Below, piece after piece: positions 26,412 through 37,297 of a stretch of DNA of 64,000 nt. The notes below the pieces were generated by a model. It saw only the letters and a program-made list of their open reading frames with translations. It made no database searches and was not told where the DNA came from. Position numbers and translations under genes: made by a program. Numbering within the stretch: the stretch's first letter is position 1; each line of letters begins with the position of its first letter. Source of the stretch: Leptolyngbya sp. KIOST-1 (GTDB taxonomy: Bacteria; Cyanobacteriota; Cyanobacteriia; Phormidesmidales; Phormidesmidaceae); NCBI RefSeq assembly GCF_000763385.1, contig NZ_JQFA01000002.1:3286001-3350000 (forward strand), in the 5' to 3' direction.

Positions 26412-28301
26412 ATGCACTCTAGCCCAAGCCCAACCCAAGCACCCGCCGCTATGACTACTCCCGTTGCCGCTCCTAGCAGTGTTCTTGTGCGCCGTGCCAC
26501 CGGTGCCTATGCCCTAATCGACAGCCTCAGACGCCACGGTGTAGAGCATATCTTTGGCTACCCCGGCGGGGCGATTTTGCCCATCTACGATGAGCTTTAC
26601 CGGGCTGAGGCAGCTGGGGGCATTAGTCATATTCTAGTGCGCCACGAGCAGGGCGGGGCCCACGCCGCCGATGGCTATGCTCGCGCCACAGGCAAGGTTG
26701 GGGTGTGCTTTGGGACTTCGGGCCCTGGGGCCACCAACCTGGTCACCGGCATTGCCACCGCTCAGATGGACTCGGTGCCCATGGTGGTAATCACCGGGCA
26801 GGTTCCCAGCCACGCGATCGGCAGTGATGCGTTTCAAGAAACCGATATTTTTGGCATCACCCTGCCGCTGGTGAAGCACTCCTACGTCGCCCGCACCCCC
26901 GACCAAATTCCCCGCATGGTGGCGGAGGCGTTCTACATCGCCCAGACGGGACGCCCTGGCCCGGTGCTGATTGATATTCCCAAGGACATTGGCCTGGCAG
27001 AGTTTGACTATGTGCCCGTCGAGCCTGGTCAGGTCAACCTGCCCGGTTACAAGCCCACCATTAAGGGGAACGCGCGCCAGGTAAATCCGGCCCTGCGGCT
27101 GCTGCGTCAGAGCGAGCGCCCGCTGCTCTACGTAGGGGGTGGTGCCATCACCGCCGGTGCCCATGCCGAGGTTCGCCAGTTGGCCGAGTACTTCCAAATT
27201 CCGGTTACCACCACGCTGATGGGCAAGGGGGCCTTTGACGAGCACCATCCCCTGGCCCTGGGCATGCTGGGCATGCACGGCACCGCCTACGCCAACTTTG
27301 CCGTTAGCGAGTGTGACCTGCTGATTGCGGTAGGGGCGCGTTTTGACGATCGCGTCACCGGCAAGCTGGACGAGTTTGCCTCTCGCGCCCAGGTGATCCA
27401 CATCGACATTGACCCGGCGGAGGTGGGCAAAAATCGTGCTCCCCAGGTGCCGATTGTGGGCGATGTGAAGCAGGTGCTGACCCACTTGCTCAATCGCCTG
27501 GAGGCCGAGAATCAGCTGCCGCCTCCCAACCAGACGGCGGCCTGGCGCGATCGCATCGACCGCTGGAAGCGTGACTACCCGCTGGTGGTGCCGAGCTACC
27601 CCGACGTGCTGTCGCCCCAGGAAGTGATTACCGAACTGGCCACCCAGGCCCCCCACGCCTACTACACCACCGACGTGGGGCAGCACCAGATGTGGTCGGC
27701 CCAGTTCCTGAAGAATGGCCCTCGCCAGTGGGTCTCCAGTGCCGGACTGGGCACCATGGGCTTTGGCATGCCTGCGGCCATGGGGGTACAGGTAGCCCTT
27801 CCCCATGAAACGGTGATTTGCATCAGCGGCGATGCCAGCTTCCAGATGAACCTCCAGGAGTTGGGCACCCTGGCCCAGTACAACATTCCGGTAAAAACGG
27901 TGATCGTCAACAATGGCTGGCAGGGCATGGTGCGGCAGTGGCAGCAGGCCTTCCACGGCGAGCGCTACTCCTCCTCCAATATGGAGGTGGGCATGCCCGA
28001 CTTTGAGCTGCTGGCCCAGGCCTACGGCATCAAGGGGATGGTGGTGCGCGATCGCGACCAGCTGGGTCCAGCCGTAGCCGCCATGCTGGCTCACCCGGGG
28101 CCTGTGCTGCTAGATGTCGGTGTGCGCCGCGACGAAAACTGCTACCCCATGGTGGCCCCAGGCAAGGGTAACCACCAGATGATTGGTCTACCTGAGGTGC
28201 ACGGCATTGGTGCGGGCAGCGATGCGGCTCTCTGCGTTAGCTGTGGCCATCAAAACCCCTCCACCAGCAACTTCTGCTCGGAGTGCGGGACTAAGCTGTA
28301 G
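26412..28301 (+). CDS. ilvB: Acetolactate synthase large subunit with C-terminal zinc ribbon
   Basis: IlvB makes acetolactate or acetohydroxybutyrate from pyruvate (and 2-oxobutyrate) with thiamine diphosphate, the first common step of Val, Leu and Ile synthesis. The 629-residue product contains [16 protein letters not shown], the catalytic-Glu region [16 protein letters not shown], and the ThDP-Mg motif [14 protein letters not shown] (start) to NNGW. After the normal end (EVHGIG) it carries a CxxC ... CxxC tail (CVSCG ... CSECG), a zinc-ribbon-like finger. The start could be the ATG at 26412 or 26451. A regulatory subunit (ilvN) is not nearby. Confidence 0.93.
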   Translation: MHSSPSPTQAPAAMTTPVAAPSSVLVRRATGAYALIDSLRRHGVEHIFGYPGGAILPIYDELYRAEAAGGISHILVRHEQGGAHAADGYARATGKVGVCFGTSGPGATNLVTGIATAQMDSVPMVVITGQVPSHAIGSDAFQETDIFGITLPLVKHSYVARTPDQIPRMVAEAFYIAQTGRPGPVLIDIPKDIGLAEFDYVPVEPGQVNLPGYKPTIKGNARQVNPALRLLRQSERPLLYVGGGAITAGAHAEVRQLAEYFQIPVTTTLMGKGAFDEHHPLALGMLGMHGTAYANFAVSECDLLIAVGARFDDRVTGKLDEFASRAQVIHIDIDPAEVGKNRAPQVPIVGDVKQVLTHLLNRLEAENQLPPPNQTAAWRDRIDRWKRDYPLVVPSYPDVLSPQEVITELATQAPHAYYTTDVGQHQMWSAQFLKNGPRQWVSSAGLGTMGFGMPAAMGVQVALPHETVICISGDASFQMNLQELGTLAQYNIPVKTVIVNNGWQGMVRQWQQAFHGERYSSSNMEVGMPDFELLAQAYGIKGMVVRDRDQLGPAVAAMLAHPGPVLLDVGVRRDENCYPMVAPGKGNHQMIGLPEVHGIGAGSDAALCVSCGHQNPSTSNFCSECGTKL

Positions 28302-28302
28302 G

Positions 28303-28354
28303 GCGTGTCATCAATTGTGGTCAAAAGCCCGATATATCCAGCCTTGCCACGCCC
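28303..28354. terminator. Inverted repeat after ilvB
   Basis: GGGCGTG (28303) and CACGCCC (about 28348) are complementary with a loop of nearly 40 nt, just past the ilvB stop. It may be a terminator, though the loop is long and no T-tract is seen. Confidence 0.3.
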
Positions 28355-28538
28355 GACCCAAAAGACAGTCTAGGGGCTGTAATCCGCCATTTTTGAGCGT
28401 TGAGCTGCTAATTGGTGACAGCCCTTAGGGTTTTCTCTCAAAAAAATCTACGCCTTGGGGCAGTTTTGCGGCGTAATGGCTCAAGTTTTTCAGAATGCAG
28501 TATCCTGACTTCAGTTTTACTACTGGTGTGGGTCGTCT

Positions 28539-29066
28539 ATGTCTGCTGCGCTGAAATCCTATGTGCCCCGTCCGCTCCCGTCTCGGCGGAGGGCAGCGAC
28601 AGCCCTTACTCCGCACCTCCATAGCGCGGCCCCGCTACCAGCCGAGCCCAGCCCGCTGGCGTCTCCTCCGGTGGTTCTGCCTTCCCCCGGCACGGCAACC
28701 AATCCCCTGGTGCAGCGGCTGGCCCAGCTGCACATGGTTTCGTCGGTGCTGGCGGGGTCGCTGGTGGTCCTGACGCTGCTCACCTATGGCACCTCGGTCT
28801 ATCTCAGCCGCCAGCTCAACCAGACCAATCAGCGGCTAAGTCGACTTCAGCGCAATGAGCAGCAGCTGACTAAGGCCAACGAGGTACTCAAAAATCACTT
28901 GGCCCGCCAGGTGGGGGGGGAGGAAATGGGGTTTCAGCCTCCCCAGCCGGATAGCGTTATTTTTTTGAAGCCCACGCCTCAGGCAACGGCTTTGTCTCCC
29001 GCGGTGCCCGCTGCAGCTATCAGTCGATTTGCCCTGCCCAAGGTAGATGTACCTTTGGGCTACTAG
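28539..29066 (+). CDS. FtsL-like single-pass membrane protein
   Basis: A 175-residue protein with a proline-rich cytoplasmic N-terminus, one membrane helix at about 68-90 (SSVLAGSLVVLTLLTYGTSV) and then a heptad-rich coiled coil (LSRQLNQTNQRLSRLQRNEQ) of about 40 residues. This topology, coiled coil next to membrane helix and its place 46 bp upstream of ftsI, is that of FtsL, the divisome protein that forms a complex with FtsB and FtsQ and regulates FtsWI. FtsL sequences diverge strongly, so the call depends on position and architecture, not on sequence identity. Confidence 0.5.
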   Translation: MSAALKSYVPRPLPSRRRAATALTPHLHSAAPLPAEPSPLASPPVVLPSPGTATNPLVQRLAQLHMVSSVLAGSLVVLTLLTYGTSVYLSRQLNQTNQRLSRLQRNEQQLTKANEVLKNHLARQVGGEEMGFQPPQPDSVIFLKPTPQATALSPAVPAAAISRFALPKVDVPLGY

Positions 29067-29112
29067 GCTAGCCCCAATGTTCCTGGCCCACTGTCTATCG
29101 GCGTCTTGATCC

Positions 29113-31002
29113 ATGGCTAGTTCTACTTATTCTGCCCGCCGCCGTCGCCGCCAACGCCCTCGGCCACGGGCCGTTGTGGCGATGAAACCCGCTACTAACC
29201 AGAGGCGAGTGCTGCTGGTATGGGGGTTGCTGGTGCTCGCTATGGTGGCGATCGCGGGGCGACTGGCCTGGTTACAGCTGTCCCAGGGCGACAGCCTGGC
29301 CAGCCTGGCCCAGCAGCAGCGGTTTTTGCCCTCTATTCAGCGGCAGCTGCGCCACTCCATCGTCGATCGCCAGGGCAACGTACTGGCCGTCGATCAGGTG
29401 GTCTATACCTTGTATGTTCACCCACGGCTGTTCAGTCTGTCGCCTCAAGAGGTGGCGGCGGGGCTCAGCCCCCTGCTGGAGATGCCGCAGGCGGAACTGC
29501 TGGAGCGGTTTAGCCGCCAACCCACGGGCATTCGCCTGGTCGATGGGTTGAGCGAAGCCAGCGTGGACCGCATTCGCGCCCTGCGGCTCAACGGCATCGA
29601 GCTGCACGCTCAGCAGCAGCGATTTTATCCGCAGCAGCACCTATTTGCGCCCCTGGTGGGGTTTGTCAATTTTGACGGTCAGCCCCAGGCCGGCCTCGAA
29701 ATGGCCTACCAGGAGCAACTTACCCTGGTCCCCCCTGAGCCCCCAGAAAACGCTGCAGAAGATAATTTAGAGGCCCAGGACGGGGCCCAGGACGGGGCTG
29801 TGGCAGCGGTGGATCCGGCGCTCCTCTACGGCCCGCCAGAACCGGGGGAAGCGGCGGCGGACAGCGCCGGGGTGGCCGGCCTGGCCGCACCGGCGGACAG
29901 TGAGCCCCTGCCCCCCTGGCAAACGGGCAGAGTCAGCCTTCAGCTTACCCTCGACAGTCGTTTGCAACGGGCCGCCCAGCAGGAGCTAGAGGCAACTGTC
30001 CAACAATTCCGGGCCAAGCGGGGCACGGTCATGGTAATCGATGCGCCGACGGGGGAAGTCCTGGCCCTGGCCAGTGTGCCCACCTACGACCCCAACGAGT
30101 ACTACCGGGCTGACCTCAACCACCTGCGCACCTGGGCGATCAGCGACCTCTACGAGCCGGGGTCAACCTTTAAGCAGATCAACATTGCGATCGCCCTGGA
30201 GGCGGGGCTGATTGGCCCCGACGAGTTGGTCAACGACAGCGGCCAGATGCAGATTGGCCGCTGGACGATCAGAAACCACGATTTTGCCACCACTGGCGGC
30301 CGTGGCCCAATTTCCATCACCGACGTGCTGAAGTATTCCAGCAACGTGGGCATGATGCGGATTATGCAGAAAATGCCTGCCGCCGACTACTTTGCCTGGC
30401 TGCAGCGGCTCACCCTGGATGGCCCCAGTGGCATTGACCTGCCCGCCGAGGCCTCTGGTCAGATGAAAGACCGCGAACAGTTCGTCAGAAGCCTGGTGGA
30501 GCCCGCCACCACCGCCTTTGGTCAGGGTTTTTCCCTGTCACCCATTAAGATGCTCCAGCTCCAGGCCACCCTGGCCAACGGCGGCAAGCTGATTACCCCC
30601 CACCTGGTCAAGGGCCTGGTCAACGAAGCGGGGGAATCGGTTTGGACTCCTACGTTCCCTGAGCCGGTGTCGCTGTTTTCGCCCCAGACCACCCAACAGG
30701 TGCTCACCATGATGGAGGCGGTGGTGGACAGTGGTACCGGCAGCGCGGCCAAAATTCCCGGCTACCGGGTGGGTGGCAAAACCGGCACCGCCCAAAAGGC
30801 CGTGGCCGGGGGCTACGGTCGGGGCCGCATCACCAGCTTTGTGGCCATTTTGCCCATCGACAACCCCCGCTACGTGGTGCAGGCCATTGTCGACGAACCC
30901 CAGGGAGCCGACGCCTACGGATCGACGGTGGCGGCACCCCTGGTGAAAAAGGTGACCGAGGCCCTGGTGGTGCTGGAGGGGCTGCCCCCCAGCGGTGGGT
31001 AG
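29113..31002 (+). CDS. ftsI: Peptidoglycan D,D-transpeptidase (division PBP)
   Basis: A 629-residue class B penicillin-binding protein. After a basic start, one membrane helix lies at about 34-54. The penicillin-binding domain has S-x-x-K in EPGSTFKQIN, S-x-N in KYSSNVGMM and K-T-G-T in VGGKTGTAQKAV. The N-terminal pedestal domain has QRFLPSIQRQ. An acidic Ala/Pro/Glu insertion of about 70 residues (around 200-275) separates pedestal and transpeptidase domains. Located downstream of an FtsL-like gene, it is most likely the septal transpeptidase FtsI rather than the elongation enzyme PBP2. It acts in the periplasm. Confidence 0.9.
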   Translation: MASSTYSARRRRRQRPRPRAVVAMKPATNQRRVLLVWGLLVLAMVAIAGRLAWLQLSQGDSLASLAQQQRFLPSIQRQLRHSIVDRQGNVLAVDQVVYTLYVHPRLFSLSPQEVAAGLSPLLEMPQAELLERFSRQPTGIRLVDGLSEASVDRIRALRLNGIELHAQQQRFYPQQHLFAPLVGFVNFDGQPQAGLEMAYQEQLTLVPPEPPENAAEDNLEAQDGAQDGAVAAVDPALLYGPPEPGEAAADSAGVAGLAAPADSEPLPPWQTGRVSLQLTLDSRLQRAAQQELEATVQQFRAKRGTVMVIDAPTGEVLALASVPTYDPNEYYRADLNHLRTWAISDLYEPGSTFKQINIAIALEAGLIGPDELVNDSGQMQIGRWTIRNHDFATTGGRGPISITDVLKYSSNVGMMRIMQKMPAADYFAWLQRLTLDGPSGIDLPAEASGQMKDREQFVRSLVEPATTAFGQGFSLSPIKMLQLQATLANGGKLITPHLVKGLVNEAGESVWTPTFPEPVSLFSPQTTQQVLTMMEAVVDSGTGSAAKIPGYRVGGKTGTAQKAVAGGYGRGRITSFVAILPIDNPRYVVQAIVDEPQGADAYGSTVAAPLVKKVTEALVVLEGLPPSGG

Positions 31003-31054
31003 GGTTTTAAACCTCAGTAGATCACAGAGCCCTCGCTGGCCCACTCTTCAAGAA

Positions 31055-31165
31055 GAGCAAAGCTCTACATCCCCCAGCCCCTTCTCCCATGTTGGGAGCA
31101 GGGGAGCCGGAAAGCTCAGAGCCCCTCTCCCAGGATTGGGAGAGGGGTTTGGGGTGAGGGCAGAG
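31055..31165. repeat. Palindromic intergenic repeat
   Basis: The segment includes CCCCTTCTCCCATGTTGGGAG and GCCCCTCTCCCA ... GGGAGAGGGG, both self-complementary, in the GGGAGAGGGGTTTGGGG style of cyanobacterial REP-type elements also seen at 20195-20278. It lies between the ftsI stop and the convergent mntC stop. Confidence 0.55.
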
Positions 31166-31204
31166 ACAAGCAATTTCGATCTACTGAACCTGATTCAATT
31201 CAGG

Positions 31205-32182
31205 CTAAAAACCTGGCTCAGTCACCGTACCGCCGAGATTTTCCACAATGGTGCGGGTGTTGGCAACCATCATGGTCAGGTAGGTGTCGCCGCCGCTGCC
31301 GGGAGCGCCCACCGAGTCTGAGTAGAGCTGTTCAGGGGCCAGGGTGACTCCGGCTTCATTCGCCACGGTGGTAATCAGCTGGGGGTTGATCGTGGTTTCG
31401 GCAAAGATCGCAGGCACCCCCAATTGGCGGATCGTCTGTACTAGCTGCTGCACCGTGCGGGCGCTGGGCTGTTCCTCGGTGCTGAGGCCAATCAGGGTGC
31501 CGACGACGCTGAGGCCGTAGGCATTGGCGTAGTACTGAAAGGCGTCGTGGGTCGTGACTAGCAGCCGCTGGTCGGGGGGAATGGTGGCGGTTTGATCTGC
31601 GATCCAACTGTGGAGTTGGTCGAGTTCGTCGATATAGGCGGCGGCGTTTTGAGTAAACAGGGCTTCCTGGTCGGGGGCCAACTCAATTAGCTGATCGCGA
31701 ATGGTCTCGACCATGGGAATCACATTGCTGGCGTCGCCCCACACATGGGGGTCGGGCACGGTGGCCCCATCCTCCTCCAGGTCGAGCGGCGGCACGACCT
31801 CGCCCACGGCTACCCGGCGAGCATTGACCCCGGCGGCATTGAGCAGGCGAATCAGGTTGGGCTCCAGGTTGTAGCCGTTGTAGAAAATTAGATCGGCCTG
31901 CTCAAAGGCAATGCTGTCGGCGGGAACGGGTTCGTAGACGTGGGGATCGGCACCGGGCTGCAAAATGCTGGTCAGCTCAATTTGATCGCCGCCCACCTCG
32001 CTGGCCCAATCAGCAATCAGGGTGCTGGTCGCCACCACGGCGGGCCGGCCATCCTCTGGGGCCGTGGCTCCCTCAGTAGATGTACGACTTTCAGGCGGTT
32101 CGCAGCTGGCCAATCCTAGCCCTGCGGCCAATCCCAGAATCAGCAGGCTGCCGTACCGTGAAAAAAGACTGATGCGTTGCAT
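31205..32182 (-). CDS. mntC: Manganese/zinc-type metal ABC transporter binding protein
   Basis: A 325-residue lipoprotein or periplasmic protein with a signal segment and a lipobox-like LASCEPP around residue 27. It belongs to the metal-binding (SBP_bac_9/TroA) family. The probable metal ligands are His in DPHVYEP, His in DPHVWGD, Glu in IFAETTINP and Asp in YSDSVGAPG: the His-His-Glu-Asp set of Mn-type MntC, with no His-rich loop as in ZnuA. The Cys pair that makes the redox disulfide of Synechocystis MntC is absent. It is divergent from the ATPase/permease pair, a split version of mntCAB. Confidence 0.82.
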   Translation of the reverse strand: MQRISLFSRYGSLLILGLAAGLGLASCEPPESRTSTEGATAPEDGRPAVVATSTLIADWASEVGGDQIELTSILQPGADPHVYEPVPADSIAFEQADLIFYNGYNLEPNLIRLLNAAGVNARRVAVGEVVPPLDLEEDGATVPDPHVWGDASNVIPMVETIRDQLIELAPDQEALFTQNAAAYIDELDQLHSWIADQTATIPPDQRLLVTTHDAFQYYANAYGLSVVGTLIGLSTEEQPSARTVQQLVQTIRQLGVPAIFAETTINPQLITTVANEAGVTLAPEQLYSDSVGAPGSGGDTYLTMMVANTRTIVENLGGTVTEPGF

Positions 32183-32386
32183 AGACTGTATTTCATTTTC
32201 CTTTCATTTTTACGATACAATATATTTCATAATCGTTTCATTTTTGAGCTCGCCCCCCCGTTACCCAAACTGGGTGTGGCTCCAAGACCAGACTCTACAA
32301 TTCCTGTTAGCTGGGGGCATCTTCCCCAGGCAGGGGTCGGTGAGAGTTCTGAGACCTGAACCTTAGACTGCGCTGGAACTACTGTT
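32183..32386. promoter_or_regulatory. Divergent mntC / mntAB control region
   Basis: In a 70-bp AT-rich stretch the sequence TTTCATTTT occurs three times: 32191, 32202 and 32236. The first two are 11 bp apart, one helical turn, as expected for repeated sites of a response regulator such as ManR. ACGAT (32212) and ATCGT (32232) form a weak inverted pair around them. The elements lie within 65 bp of the mntC start. Confidence 0.55.
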
Positions 32387-33127
32387 ATGGCGATCGCTTC
32401 CAAACTCATCGTTGATCACCTCAGCGTTAACTACCGCGACGTGCAGGCGTTGCGGAACGTGAACCTCACCCTGCGCCCCGGCAAACTGGTGGGTATTTTT
32501 GGCCCCAACGGCGCGGGCAAGAGCACTTTGATTAAGGCCATGCTGGGGCTGATGCCGGTGGTGACCGGCCAGGTGAGCTATGGCAATGCCCCCCTGGCCC
32601 ACCAGCGCGATCGCGTGGCTTACGTGCCCCAGCGATCGCAGATCGACTGGACTTTTCCCGCCACCGTGTGGGACGTGGTGATGATGGGCCGGGTGAAGAA
32701 AACCGGCTGGTTCAACCGCTTTTCGGCCACCAGCCGCCAGGTGGCGACGGCGGCCCTGGAGCGGGTGGACATGCTGGCGTTTCGCGATCGCCCCATTGGT
32801 GCCCTTTCGGGCGGGCAGCAGCAGCGGGTGTTTCTGGCCCGCGCCCTGGCCCAGGAGGCCGACATCTTTTGCTTTGACGAACCCTTTGTCGGGGTCGATC
32901 AAAAAACCGAGGCGGTGCTGTTCCGCATTTTTCGAGAGCTGGCCCAGGCGGGCAACATTGTCCTGGTGATCAACCACGACCTGGGCGAGTCCATCACCAA
33001 CTTTGATCAGCTCATTTTGCTCAACAAAGAAGTGATCGCCGCTGGCCCCCGCGACTGGGTGCTCACCCGCGACAACATGACCCGCGCCTACGGCGGCCAC
33101 GTGGGTTTCTTTGGCCATGCTGCTTAA
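32387..33127 (+). CDS. mntA: Metal ABC transporter ATP-binding protein
   Basis: A 246-residue ABC ATPase with Walker A GPNGAGKST, Q-loop PQRSQIDW, signature LSGGQQQRV and Walker B DIFCFDEP, then the H-loop VINHDLGE. Sequence and partners match the Mn/Zn/Fe-importer group (MntA/ZnuC/TroB). The last 11 bases overlap the start of the permease gene (ATG at 33117), pointing to translational coupling. It faces away from the binding-protein gene. Confidence 0.9.
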   Translation: MAIASKLIVDHLSVNYRDVQALRNVNLTLRPGKLVGIFGPNGAGKSTLIKAMLGLMPVVTGQVSYGNAPLAHQRDRVAYVPQRSQIDWTFPATVWDVVMMGRVKKTGWFNRFSATSRQVATAALERVDMLAFRDRPIGALSGGQQQRVFLARALAQEADIFCFDEPFVGVDQKTEAVLFRIFRELAQAGNIVLVINHDLGESITNFDQLILLNKEVIAAGPRDWVLTRDNMTRAYGGHVGFFGHAA

Positions 33128-34028
33128 TCTGGCGGTGTTGAACTGGTTCTTTGAACCCCTGCAGTTTGCCTTTATGCAGCGATCGCTGGCGGTCGCCGTG
33201 ATGGTGGGCATCATCTGCTCGGTGGTGGGCAGCTACCTGATGGTGCAGCGGCTGGCCCTGCTGGGGGATGCAATCAGCCACTCGGTGCTGCCGGGGCTGG
33301 CGATCGCCTTTTGGCTGGGGATCAATATCTTTGTGGGGGCCTTTATCGCCGGGGTGATCAGCACGGTGATCATCGGCTGGATCCACACGCGATCGCCGAT
33401 CAAGGAAGACGCCGCCATGGGCATTGTCTTCTCGGCCTTCTTTGCCCTGGGCATCACGCTAATCACCACCATCCAGCGCGACAACAAAATTGACCTCAAC
33501 CACTTTCTGTTTGGCAACATTTTGGGTGTAACCCCTGGCGATGTGCGCGATACGGCCATCATTGCCGCCCTGGTGCTGGTGACGGTTTTCCTGCTCTACA
33601 AAGAGCTGCTGTTCTACAGTTTTGACCCCCTTGGGGCCCAGGCGGGCGGCCTGCCTACCGGAATGCTCAACGCCGGGCTGATGGTGCTGATTGCCCTGAC
33701 GGTGGTGGCCAGCATGAAGGTGGTGGGGGTGATTCTGGTGCTGTCGCTGCTGATTGCACCGGGGGCGACGGCCTACCTGCTGGTGCCGCGCCTGCACCAG
33801 GTGATGGTGCTGGGAGCGGGGATTGGCGTGTTTTCCAGCGTCAGCGGCATGTACCTGAGCTACTACGTCAACCTGTCCTCGGGCCCGGCCATTGTGCTGG
33901 TGGTGTCGGCCCTGTTTGCCCTCGCCTTCTTGTTCAGCCCCCGCCACGGGGTGCTGGTGGGGCCGGGGCGAGGGCGATCGTGGCAGCAGCTACAGGCTCT
34001 ACTGCGTTTCAAAGGCTCCCGCCCGTAG
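33117..34028 (+). CDS. mntB: Metal ABC transporter permease
   Basis: About 303 residues and eight or more hydrophobic helices. It belongs to the ABC-3 family: MVGIICSVVGSYLMVQRLALLGDAISHSVLPGLAIAF near the N-terminus is the family hallmark. The ATG at 33117 is chosen over the TTG at 33111 because it overlaps the ATPase stop. With MntA and the divergent binding protein it should import Mn2+ (or a related divalent metal), which a cyanobacterium needs for photosystem II. Confidence 0.9.
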   Translation: MLLNLAVLNWFFEPLQFAFMQRSLAVAVMVGIICSVVGSYLMVQRLALLGDAISHSVLPGLAIAFWLGINIFVGAFIAGVISTVIIGWIHTRSPIKEDAAMGIVFSAFFALGITLITTIQRDNKIDLNHFLFGNILGVTPGDVRDTAIIAALVLVTVFLLYKELLFYSFDPLGAQAGGLPTGMLNAGLMVLIALTVVASMKVVGVILVLSLLIAPGATAYLLVPRLHQVMVLGAGIGVFSSVSGMYLSYYVNLSSGPAIVLVVSALFALAFLFSPRHGVLVGPGRGRSWQQLQALLRFKGSRP

Positions 34029-34124
34029 CGGCTCTCGCCCATCGGCAACACTCAGCCTCAACGACTTAGAATAGACTCATTTCTGCATAGCTCGCTGTGC
34101 TCTCACTCATCAGCCCGCAACGTT

Positions 34125-34709
34125 ATGGTTCAGCTCAAACAACGCTTTCAGAGCTTTGAGGACTACCTGGCCTACGACGACGGGACAGAAAATCTCTATG
34201 AGCTATTCAATGGAGAACTGATTGAGGTGCCGCCAGAATCTGGTTTTAACGTTGAAATTGCAACTTTACTGCTAATTCAGTTAGCTCGCCTCGTTGACTA
34301 CCGTAGAATAAGAGGGCACGGCTTGGAGCTGGAAGTGCGTGGTGAACCCCGCAATCGCTATCCAGACCTAACTATCATTCATGAAGAGCAAGTTGATTCG
34401 CTGAGGCGACGCAACACAATACGAATTTTGATGGGGCCGCCGATGCTGGTGGTTGAGATTGTCAGCCCAGGAGAAGTGCAGCGCAACCGAGACTACATCG
34501 CCAAGCGCCATCAGTACCAAGACCTGGGCGTGCCTGAATACTGGATCGTGGATCCCCAAGAGGCCACGGTTCTGGTGCTGGAGCTGAGGGATGGGGTGTA
34601 TGGGGAAGCGGCGACGTGTTGCGGAGAGGATGAACTGCGATCGCTCCAGCTTGGCCCCCTCAACGTGACGGCTCAAGACCTGTTTGATATCGCTGCTCCA
34701 GAACAATAG
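34125..34709 (+). CDS. Uma2-family (DUF820) endonuclease-like protein
   Basis: A 194-residue member of the PD-(D/E)xK-related Uma2 family, which is greatly expanded in cyanobacteria. It begins with QRFQSFEDYLAYDDGTEN, has the catalytic-type RYPDLTIIHEEQ, and VVEIVSPGEVQRNRDYIAKRHQYQDLGVPEYWIVDP, the most conserved stretch of the family. The biological role of Uma2 proteins is not established. A paralogue lies at 54395-55039. Confidence 0.85.
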   Translation: MVQLKQRFQSFEDYLAYDDGTENLYELFNGELIEVPPESGFNVEIATLLLIQLARLVDYRRIRGHGLELEVRGEPRNRYPDLTIIHEEQVDSLRRRNTIRILMGPPMLVVEIVSPGEVQRNRDYIAKRHQYQDLGVPEYWIVDPQEATVLVLELRDGVYGEAATCCGEDELRSLQLGPLNVTAQDLFDIAAPEQ

Positions 34710-34715
34710 ACGCCG

Positions 34716-36626
<1,911 letters not shown>

Positions 36627-36698
36627 GGCGGGTAAGGTAAAGGCGGTGCGGCGTGTGCCCCTATTCTAGACCTGTCGCCTGGTTCGCGCTGGGTAGAT

Positions 36699-36775
36699 GC
36701 TTAACGGTGAAGTTGTGCGGAGGCAGACAACCTTGAACTCTCACCGCTAGGCTCTGCTCCGCCCGCACCAACGTA
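36699..36775 (-). other. attC-like hairpin (right half; interrupted by the group II intron)
   Basis: Plus-strand GCTTAAC (36699-36705) matches the RYYYAAC consensus (GTTAAGC on the minus strand, the R' box). A long imperfect stem, GTTG-TGCGG-AGGCAGA (36712-36726) with TCTGC-TCCG-CC-CGCAC-CAAC (36752-36772), follows. The extra unpaired bases on one side are typical of attC extrahelical bases. The other R box would be completed by TAGCG at 40842. Reading on the minus strand, this lies directly after the nuclease gene, the place of an attC in a gene cassette. Confidence 0.55.
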
Positions 36776-37297
36776 GTGTGTACGCCCAGCATGGGCGTGA
36801 ACTAATGGGGTGAAAGTCCCCTGTGGGAGAACCAGCCATCCAAATGCTCGCAAGTCATAGGAGCCGAGAGATGGACAACCACTAGCTAAAGGCAAGGGCG
36901 TTTCCGCGAGGGAGGGTCTGGAGGAAGCCAGCGGCAAAGGTGCGAGCCGACGAACAGAAACGTCATAGAAGGCCGAGTTTCTGGGGCGAGTTGGCACAAC
37001 ACAACGAAGCCTTTTGGTTCAGGGGATACGGTAAATGACGCGGTTGCGCATCGACAGTTCACGGTCTTATCTGGGGAGGTCTGCCCTTTTGGCAGTCCTT
37101 GAGGCTAGGGGAGTCTGATTGAGGTCTGGCCGGAAACGGCCGGGTAGCCACAGAACCCTAAGGCATTGAGGACGGCCCAACGATTGGCAACAAACGTTGA
37201 AGGGGGCAGAAGTCAGCCGAGGTCATAGTAGTCAAACGCTGGCCTGTAATGGGCCAGATAGGGCGAAGGGCCGAACTTAACCAAGAAAGGAGGAGCC

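Noticed and set aside
26634-28094. Antisense open frame of 486 codons over ilvB
   Set aside because: It is a shadow of GC-rich codons of ilvB; the translation is His/Gly/Val-rich with no domain.
32363-33214. Minus-strand frame of 283 codons over mntA
   Set aside because: Shadow of an ABC ATPase; no recognisable motif in the antisense translation.
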